Origin: Nymphaea colorata
Taxonomy: Eukaryota > Streptophyta > Magnoliopsida > Nymphaeales > Nymphaeaceae
Length of the DNA stretch: 64,000 bases
Reading direction: 5' to 3'
NCBI RefSeq assembly: GCF_008831285.2
Contig: NC_045141.1
Location: 12,632,106 to 12,696,105, forward strand
The stretch's first letter is position 1, and each line of letters begins with the position of its first letter. The translations under genes and the position numbers were made by a program. The notes beneath the pieces were generated by a model. The model saw nothing but the letters and a program-made list of their open reading frames with translations, did no database searches and had not been told where the DNA came from. Positions 57,122-64,000 of this stretch are shown in pieces.

Positions 57122-59496
57122 TGTTATCACCCCAAATTTTTCAAAAAGAACTACTATTTTATTATTTGAATTTAAATTTTACCAAAAAAAAAGAATTGTG
57201 ACTATTCGATCCAAAACGAATTTCTAAACCGTTTTCCAAACCCAAAACAAAATTCAAATTCAAAACCCAACCTTAGAAGTGAGATTCAAATCCAAACTCC
57301 AATTATCAAATCCGAATTAGATCTAAAATCCAAGTTTAGATCCAAATGGGGAATTCCAAAACTCTTCCCTCTTGAATTCAAATCTTGAATTCGAATTTTG
57401 AATTTTGGCTCAAAAACTCTTACCTCTTGAATTCGAATTTTGAATTTTGGCTTCAAAACTTTTTCCTCTTGAATTCAAATTTTAAAATTTAGCTCCAAAA
57501 TATCTATAAATACCCCCAACAATTCTCCCTCGTGAGCATGAGCCAACCATGGTGGAACCTCTCATATTTCTTCACTTGAAATTTTTTATTTTCCTTATAT
57601 CTCTCTTTTCATTTCTCTTTTCTTCTCCAACCTTGTCAGCAAACATTCTTCAAGTTCAAACTCTTCAAAAGAGCACAAAGAGGCCTATTGGTGGTTCATC
57701 ATCTTGGAGCTTCATCTTAAGCGACTCCAAGATCAGTCAAAAGAGAGGGCTCATTTCCTCTTATTTTCATCCACCTCCCCATGGCCGTGCAAGAAAGCTC
57801 AAATGATTTTCTATCCGGAATCAAGTGCTACTCTTGAGTGCACCGGGAGTATGAGCAACGCGGAATAAATTCCATTTCTTCGTTTATCTCCAAAAATATG
57901 CTTGCTATATTATCTTCATTCATCATTCATGCTTCAAATGATGTTCATACATGATATTCTAATCTTTCCTTAATCAATGAATAAATGCACGGTAAGAACG
58001 AGTGCTTGGGGTTGGGATTTCTTCATTCTTGGGTTGATTTTTTGAGGTTGGGACTTGTCCAACCTGGGAAAGCCCTTCACGGATTTGTATATGTTAAAAT
58101 GCATCTTCATGTCATTTTTACTCTTAGTTTATTTTTTAATCACCCGATTAGGAACCCCAATGAGTGCCTCGTCATTCTTCATTTCATGTATTTGTGATTT
58201 TCTTCCATACCCAATGGTGGGAGAAATCAATTTTCTTGTAATAGTTGTGGTTTTTATTCGCACACAAAAATATTTAGAATTATATTTTTTAAAAGATTTT
58301 CAAAACCAAATACCCTCTCTAATGCGGTCTTGGAGACTTAGCTTAGGTTCTTGCATGAGCCCAAGTTCCCCTCTTGTCTATATCAAAAATCAAAGTCGGC
58401 TATTTTCAAGTCATTTCTTGATTTTAGTACTCATGAAAACATATGCATATATACATGTTATATACGTATACGTGTACATGAATATCTTGCTTTGTCATTC
58501 TCTCTTTATGATTCAACATGTTTTTACAAACTCTCGTATATATATATATAAATATATATATGTGTATTCCATTTTAAAATATCTTTCTCTCTTTCTAAAA
58601 ATCTTATTTTATTTATTTGATTTAAACCTCATTTTTCACAAGGTTTCATATACGTATCTATACGTGTGTGTGTTTGTATATATATACATATACATGAATA
58701 CGTATCTTTTTTTATAAATCTTTGATTTTATGATTTTAAAGATCTCTTTCTCTCTCTCTTCCATATTTTTATCTTATGATTTAAGATTTTAATTTATCAT
58801 TTGCTGACTTCAGCAAGACCAAAACTCAAAGTAATGACCTAATATTGAAATCATGCTTGAGGGTCTACAACCACATTCCATTTCCAAAAATTTTTCTCTT
58901 CAATCAAAGATATTTATTACAAAAATCTAGATGTATGTGATTGTAGGAATGAATGATTTTCTTTTCTAATCATATAGGATCAATGCATTCATGTATTCAC
59001 ACTCACTTGATATCACTTATGACCAGAAGCACCACTCCAAAGAACTTAAGCAAGATGAGATGAAGCTCTAACTAGGCAGTAACCGAATTAGAGCAAAATC
59101 TCAAACCTACTTAAAATCTTAAGAGAATACTAAAGTGACTTCAAAAATGATTTCTCAAGTTTTTCAAATGATATTTATAAAGATTTCTCAGCTCTAATTT
59201 TCTCTAAAATATTTCACATTCTCAAATAATTTTTCAAAAATATTTTCAAAAGTTGGAAACCTTGAACTTTCAATATTTTTTTCTACATCGCATATAGAAT
59301 GAAAGGGATGTTTGAGCCAAAATGAAATGCATCAACAATAAACATAGCGCTTGGATTGATCCCCCCCCGTAAAGGCGCTGAGAATGGTCGATCCTTATAC
59401 TGACTAGTGAGTCCCTTTTTCTCTCATTTTCATAACAAAACATCATTTTTCTGGAACACTCCAAAATCAAAAATAAAAATTATGAGGATGCGAACA
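57122..59496 (-). mobile_element. Solo LTR 2 of the same long-LTR family (2.38 kb)
   Basis: On the minus strand it starts TGTTCGCATCCTCAT and ends GGGGTGATAACA, with a perfect CTAAG duplication (57117-57121 and 59497-59501). Copia-B integrase reads up to NKLSV on one side and resumes at SSRALKYMFLG on the other. It matches solo LTR 1 in opposite orientation and lacks that copy's minisatellite expansion. The 85-codon plus-strand frame at 57549-57806, with a hydrophobic start, is unlikely to be a gene. Confidence 0.88.
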
Positions 59497-59501
59497 CTAA
59501 G

Positions 59502-60610
59502 TTTATTTAAATTTCGTTTTTGTTTAGCAACAAAGACAATACAGTGAAAGGTTCGCATGCGGTTTAAATTGAGTTTTAGTCCATTTAGAATTTCAAGAGG
59601 AGCATGATCCTGAAATTACTTGCTGGCAAGGCGGTTAATAATATAACATGTATTCAAAAGAGCATCACTCCAATAAATTTGAGAAACATTCATTTGGTAT
59701 TTTTTCTTTCGGCTACTCTGTTTTGTTGAGGAGTGCTTACACATGTAAACTAATGATCAATACCATATTGTTTTTCAAAACATTTGAACAGAGAATTTTT
59801 AAACTCAGTGTCGTTATCAGTTCTTAGAGCTTTAATTCGTGTTCGGTAGTTATTTTTAATCATATTAAAAAAGATTTGAAATTTGTTGAAAAGTTCATTT
59901 TTAGTTTTAAGCAGATAAATCCAAGTGATTTTTGAAAAATCATCTATAAATGCAACATAATATCTAAAGCCAGAATATGAACTCACAGGGGCTAGTCCCC
60001 ACACATCGAAATGCATCAAATCAAAAAGATGTTCAACAACACTATTAGACTTAGAAAAAGAAGGTCTACTCATTTTAGCATAACGGCACATATCACACGA
60101 ATGTCAATCATAGTAACATGTAGGAAATAAAACATTTAACTTGTAACTGGAAGGGTGGCCGAGTCCTTTATGCCACAAAGAGCTATCAAATCTAGCAGTC
60201 AAAACTTTATTTTCATGTTTCAGCACATACAGTTCATTGGTAATTCTTCTCTTACCAATTATCTTCTTCGTCAACCTATCCTGAAAGATCATATCATATG
60301 GTGAGAATATAATATCACAGTTCAAATCCTTGGTAAGTTTGGAAACAGACAATAAATTTATAGATAGCTTAAGAACAACTAAGGTATTAATTTTTTTGTC
60401 ACTATGAAAGAAACTAACACTACTAATACCTTCAACTCTCACCTTGGATCCATCTGCAATAGCGACAAAATTGTTTCCATATACATCATTAATATTAGAG
60501 TAATTTATAGTATATAAACATATGTGTTCATTTGCTCCATAATCTATAATCCAATTATAGTAAGTTGAGGGAGTACCTGGAAGATTCTGACTAGATGTCG
60601 AGGCAACCAT
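59502..60610 (-). pseudogene. Copia-B protease, GAG-pre-integrase and integrase
   Basis: Minus strand: protease motif WIIDYGANEH, with Tyr where Ser or Thr follows the catalytic Asp. Next come VLKLSINLLSVSKLTKDL, the GAG-pre-integrase LWHKGLGHPSSYKL, integrase HFDVWGLAPVSS (first Asp), FIDDFSKITWIYLLKTKNEL and LRTDNDTEF (second Asp). The STPQQN-type box, ACYLINR-like and PLEIL sequence follow in another frame. Frame breaks lie at about 60100 and 59745. Confidence 0.87.
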
Positions 60611-60661
60611 GACAGTCTTCTCCTTTTGTATGTATACATTTCGAAGAAGCTCGGTGATAGT

Positions 60662-61640
60662 CTATTGAGGAGCTACATCAATGGTTTTTGTGGTAGCAAC
60701 TTGAGCAGACCCAATCGACTCATTTGGACACCGACCCTGAGGTGCCCCTGGTCTCCCATGCAATGTCCAACACCTATCACGAGTGTGCCCATCCTTCTTA
60801 CAATAAGTGTGGGTAAACTTGCAGTTTTGATTTCTTGATTTATAACCATATGACCCTTGTCTATCCCTTTTGTTCATTGTAGCAGCATAGGCAGTAGTAT
60901 TGGCATGAAACGCTAATTTGTCAAAACCCTCGCTTGATGGTTTTTTTGGTTGAGTATCTGGGTTCATAACTTGTCTGCATGTTTCTTCTCTCATAAGAGT
61001 AGATAAAATATTATTAACAGAATGTAATTCTGCTAAGAGCAATAGTTGACTTCAAATATATTCGAAATCATTTTCAAGACCTGCTAGGAATTGAAAGACC
61101 TTCTCACGTTGTCTGAGTTTTCTTGATGGATCATTATCGCTATATGATGTAGTGTAATAAGCAATACACATGTTCCTTTTTTTTTTGAAGTTATGAATTT
61201 GGCATAGTAATCAGCAATATACATGTTCCCTTTTTTCGAAGCTATGAATTTGACAAGAGGGTGATATATGTAGGTGACGTTTTTTTGCTCACTATACATT
61301 TCCTTTGCATTGACCCATACATCATGAGCATTAGTAAGAAACATAAAGTTTCGAGCAATTTTTAGCTCCATGGAATTGAAAAGTTATGACATAACCATGT
61401 CATTGATGGATTTCCATTTCTTAAAATGTGCACCATTCTCATGTGGGCAAGTAATTTCGTCATCAATATAACCCAATTTTGATCTACCACTGATATATAA
61501 TGTAACAAATATAGACCAAGATAAATAATTTCTTCCATCTAGTAAAGTAGATGTTATTTTAGTATTAGGTAGAACAACTATTCTCTCCATCATAGAGTTT
61601 GACCACTGGTTTGGTGTAGGCAAACCATTATTTCCAGCCC
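60662..61640 (-). pseudogene. Copia-B gag with damaged zinc knuckle
   Basis: Minus strand in three frame-shifted pieces: TSTLLDGRNYLSWSIFVTLY and GYIDDEITCP (61384-61640), then NAHDVWVNAKEMYSEQKN (61084-61371). The nucleocapsid part (60662-61042) ends in HTYCKKDGHTRDRCWTLHGR. The family has C-X2-C-X4-H-X4-C; the first Cys is replaced by His. A short A-rich internal duplication lies at 61160-61240 (two TTCGAAGCTATGAATTTG-like copies). Confidence 0.84.
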
Positions 61641-61663
61641 TGAAAATGCAGAAGCAAAGCACC

Positions 61664-61676
61664 CTCTTTGATACCA
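61664..61676 (-). other. Primer binding site of Copia-B
   Basis: The minus strand reads TGGTATCAAAGAG directly after the LTR end (TTTCTTTCTACA), an initiator-Met type site with one change in the core. Confidence 0.8.
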
Positions 61677-61979
61677 TGTAGAAAGAAAGGAGAGCAAGGA
61701 AGATACAATATTTAACGTGGTTCGGTCTGCTCAGACCTACATCCACGACAAAAGCTCCACACCTCATTGTGTTGTTTTTCATTATTTTGGGCCAAAGATA
61801 ATACACATTATATGGGAACTTCTACACGAATGTGTAACGAACATGGAAGGCTCTCTAACAAGGCAATACAATTAATAATGGAAGGATGAAGAAAGAAACT
61901 ATTATAGTTTCTAAAACACATGCATAGGGCTGAATGACTCAACGGGTGTTAAAAGAAAAGGCAACTCCATTCTTCAACA
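61677..61979 (-). repeat. 5' LTR of Copia-B
   Basis: 303 bp, TG...CA, aligning with 51573-51889. Differences are scattered substitutions plus small indels near 61855 and 61940. Confidence 0.92.
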
Positions 61980-61984
61980 GGAAC

Positions 61985-62741
61985 TATTTCATGCAAGATG
62001 TCGTGAACAAAAACATGTTAGCGACAACAATATTGGCAGATTTTCACATGAATATATATAGATGTCAACTGTTGCTAAAAAGAAACCCCAAGAGATTTTT
62101 GTACATGGGCCATCAAAATGCTAATTTGCTAGACGAAGAATTAGTGGATATTCGAAACAAACTACGTAAATCTCTAAATTTTACATGGATGAACTATTTT
62201 TCGAGTGGAGATGATCCGATAAGAGGGAGGGAAAGAGTCAATTAATTGTTATCCATTGCGAATTGTCAAATTATGTCTGACATCGACTCGTTCTCTACAG
62301 ATAGAAATGTCTGGCTTCAGCTGAGAATGATGACATGCATGACTAGCTAGGGATCCAACTCATTCTTGCTGATGATCAGTTTGACGGTGCAATCAATATC
62401 AAAAGGAAATAATAGCTTGTTGGCTGCTCTAAATAATTAAACTAGTGAGGATTCATCTGCCAAGAAATGAGAATGATCATAGAAGGTGATAACTGCTACA
62501 AGAGAATTGGCTAAGAAAGTTTCTTTTCCATCATATTAGGATCAGCTCGAACTGATTGCTTTCTACTCCTAAGATTGATGATGCATGGCTGGCATGAATG
62601 GTGTGAGTTGAGAGGTCTGATGCTCAGAATGGCAGGAGACAAGAAATACTATATATATATATATATATATTGTTGATGTTGTGGTCTGATGCTCAGAATG
62701 GCAGGAGACGAGAGCTACAATATCTTGACGAATACATACAC

Positions 62742-62836
<95 letters not shown>

Positions 62837-64000
62837 GTAATGACACAATCCTAATTTATTTGAAGCAAATTAAATTATGATATAACCAGGCATGTCAGAG
62901 TATTTAAAATGTTATACTGGGACTCGTTTAGCAGCACATCCATATAAGTGGTCGCATGCACTTTCCCACATGAGTGAACGAAATTATAGGCACCATTTTG
63001 CTATCACAAGTATTGGTGACAAGGTGTTGGGGAAAGATCTACTTTGTTTTTGTAGATCAGAAAATAGAGAACATGTATGTTGTGACAACTAAGTTAAATT
63101 CTGGCAATGCATGACAAATTGGTTCCTTTGTTACAATGTTTTTGAAATGATATAGGCTACAAAGAATCAAATGTCACTAAGACAAGTAACTTCGAAGATG
63201 CCTTTTTGAGCTTGAGTTCTCATCTTGTGGGTTTGTGATGAAGGATAAAATGGCTCCCAAAAATAGTGGCAGTGGTTAGAGAGTTTCATAGACTTCGGCC
63301 TAAGGAGAATGGGGACTTCATAACAAGCTTCAGGCCAGGAATTGAAGAAATGTGGCCCTCAGCGGTTAGGTCACATTTACTACCAGGTGGTCGAGCAAGC
63401 TGAACTGTGTTCTAAAAGAACTTAAGCAAGACAACATGTTGAACGGTGGCACGTGCTATTGAACTATAGATTTCCATGAGCACACTCGAGCATGGTCTAT
63501 TTTTGAAGGAATCTACAACCTCGTTGCTTATATCTAGTACAGCTCTAAATTTGGACTAAAATGATCAATGCTGGAACTAATAATTTGCATAAACCAATCA
63601 CAGATAAATTTCATTGTACCCTGGATCCTTGCCATGTGTTTCAGTTTAAACTAATGTAACACATGTAAATGCTATTTACAAGTTGATCCCCATTCCAACA
63701 GTATGGTATTTGATGAGTCATTTGCCCATGTAAGAAATTCAATAGCTGGTCAGGTGGAATTGTAAGATAATTGGAAAGCACTTAATGGCAAACAAGATAC
63801 AACTGACTGGGGGACAGCATTACTACAAGATATAGCTTGATCAGAGATCAAAAAATAAATCAGGTACTGTAAATCACTTACGTGTCCAAGTATCCATGAC
63901 CCAACTTGATTCCATCCAAGTTAGTTCATGTAGTAATATTGTTTCATCTGCAATTTTTATTGATGAAACCCATGTTCTAGACAGGGATCATCAACTTGAA
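61985..64000. other. AT-rich spacer with no recognised gene
   Basis: A frame running through 61985-62245 is open for about 85 codons beyond the Copia-B edge but matches no family. The same is true of 62892-63092. The GGTCTGATGCTCAGAATGGCAGGAGAC word occurs twice (about 62616 and 62680), separated by an (AT)n run. Confidence 0.45.
62738..62833. repeat. Compound (CA)n(TA)n microsatellite
   Basis: About 18 CA units followed by about 28 TA units without interruption. A shorter (AT)n run lies at 62648-62670. Confidence 0.95.

Larger units (their letters stand above)
51573..61979 (-). mobile_element. Copia-B: complete but defective Ty1/Copia retrotransposon
   Basis: Two LTRs (51573-51889 and 61677-61979) and a perfect 5-bp target duplication GGAAC (51568-51572 and 61980-61984) delimit it. 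On the minus strand the order is 5' LTR, primer binding site, gag, protease, integrase, RT, RNase H, polypurine tract, 3' LTR. Two solo LTRs of a different family (57122-59496 and 52529-55801) interrupt pol. By eye the LTRs agree at roughly nine in ten aligned bases plus several indels, so it is an old insertion. Frames are broken throughout. Confidence 0.93.

Noticed and set aside
58055-58717. 220-codon plus-strand frame as a membrane protein
   Set aside because: It lies wholly within solo LTR 2; its hydrophobicity and Ile-Tyr runs come from T-rich and (TA)n DNA.
61985-62245. Gene interrupted by Copia-B
   Set aside because: The open frame on the right does not continue through the left flank at 51567 in the same frame without stops, and no family resemblance was seen.

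Overview
This window is nuclear DNA of a flowering plant. The evidence is one split gene of plant type with 12 coding exons, GT-AG introns and an AATAAA signal, set among many decayed plant transposons (Copia and Gypsy LTR elements, an L1-type LINE, a TRIM, hAT-type MITEs) and AT-rich spacer with long dinucleotide runs. The species cannot be named from sequence alone. I see no prokaryotic genes, CRISPR array or rRNA, and no tRNA that I could support.

Left part (1-12766): nested retrotransposons. A minus-strand Copia element (Copia-A, from beyond the left edge to 5258) has a clear 5' LTR, primer binding site, gag and integrase. Its integrase-end/RT/RNase H block (about 171-2850) lies in the opposite orientation and is itself broken by a Gypsy gag fragment (1525-2220) flanked by a perfect 14-bp direct repeat. 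Copia-A sits in the 3' part of a decayed minus-strand L1-type LINE (5259-12766). The LINE is further split by a TRIM with two LTRs of about 300 bp (6269-7111), a GC-rich 3.55-kb TG...CA insertion with a 5-bp duplication (7987-11540), and a hAT MITE (12054-12246).

Middle part (12767-34000): no gene recognised. It holds a tandem segmental duplication (about 16027-20580) whose second copy gained two GAGCTCGA-rich insertions, several short hAT MITEs with 8-bp duplications, two further MITE families, a 110-bp three-copy tandem repeat and microsatellites.

The one convincing cellular gene is an apparently intact phosphoenolpyruvate carboxykinase (PCK), 35390-40370 on the plus strand. Its 12 exons join to 1992 nt (663 aa) with every phase consistent and all catalytic motifs present. 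In plants this cytosolic enzyme turns oxaloacetate plus ATP into PEP, CO2 and ADP for gluconeogenesis and organic-acid metabolism.

Right part (40600-64000): MITE-bearing spacer, then a structurally complete but coding-dead minus-strand Copia element (Copia-B, 51573-61979, duplication GGAAC). Two solo LTRs of one long-LTR family (52529-55801 plus; 57122-59496 minus) inserted into it in opposite orientations, making a large inverted repeat. One of them carries an expanded minisatellite of about 165 bp. The final 2 kb is AT-rich spacer with a long (CA)n(TA)n run.
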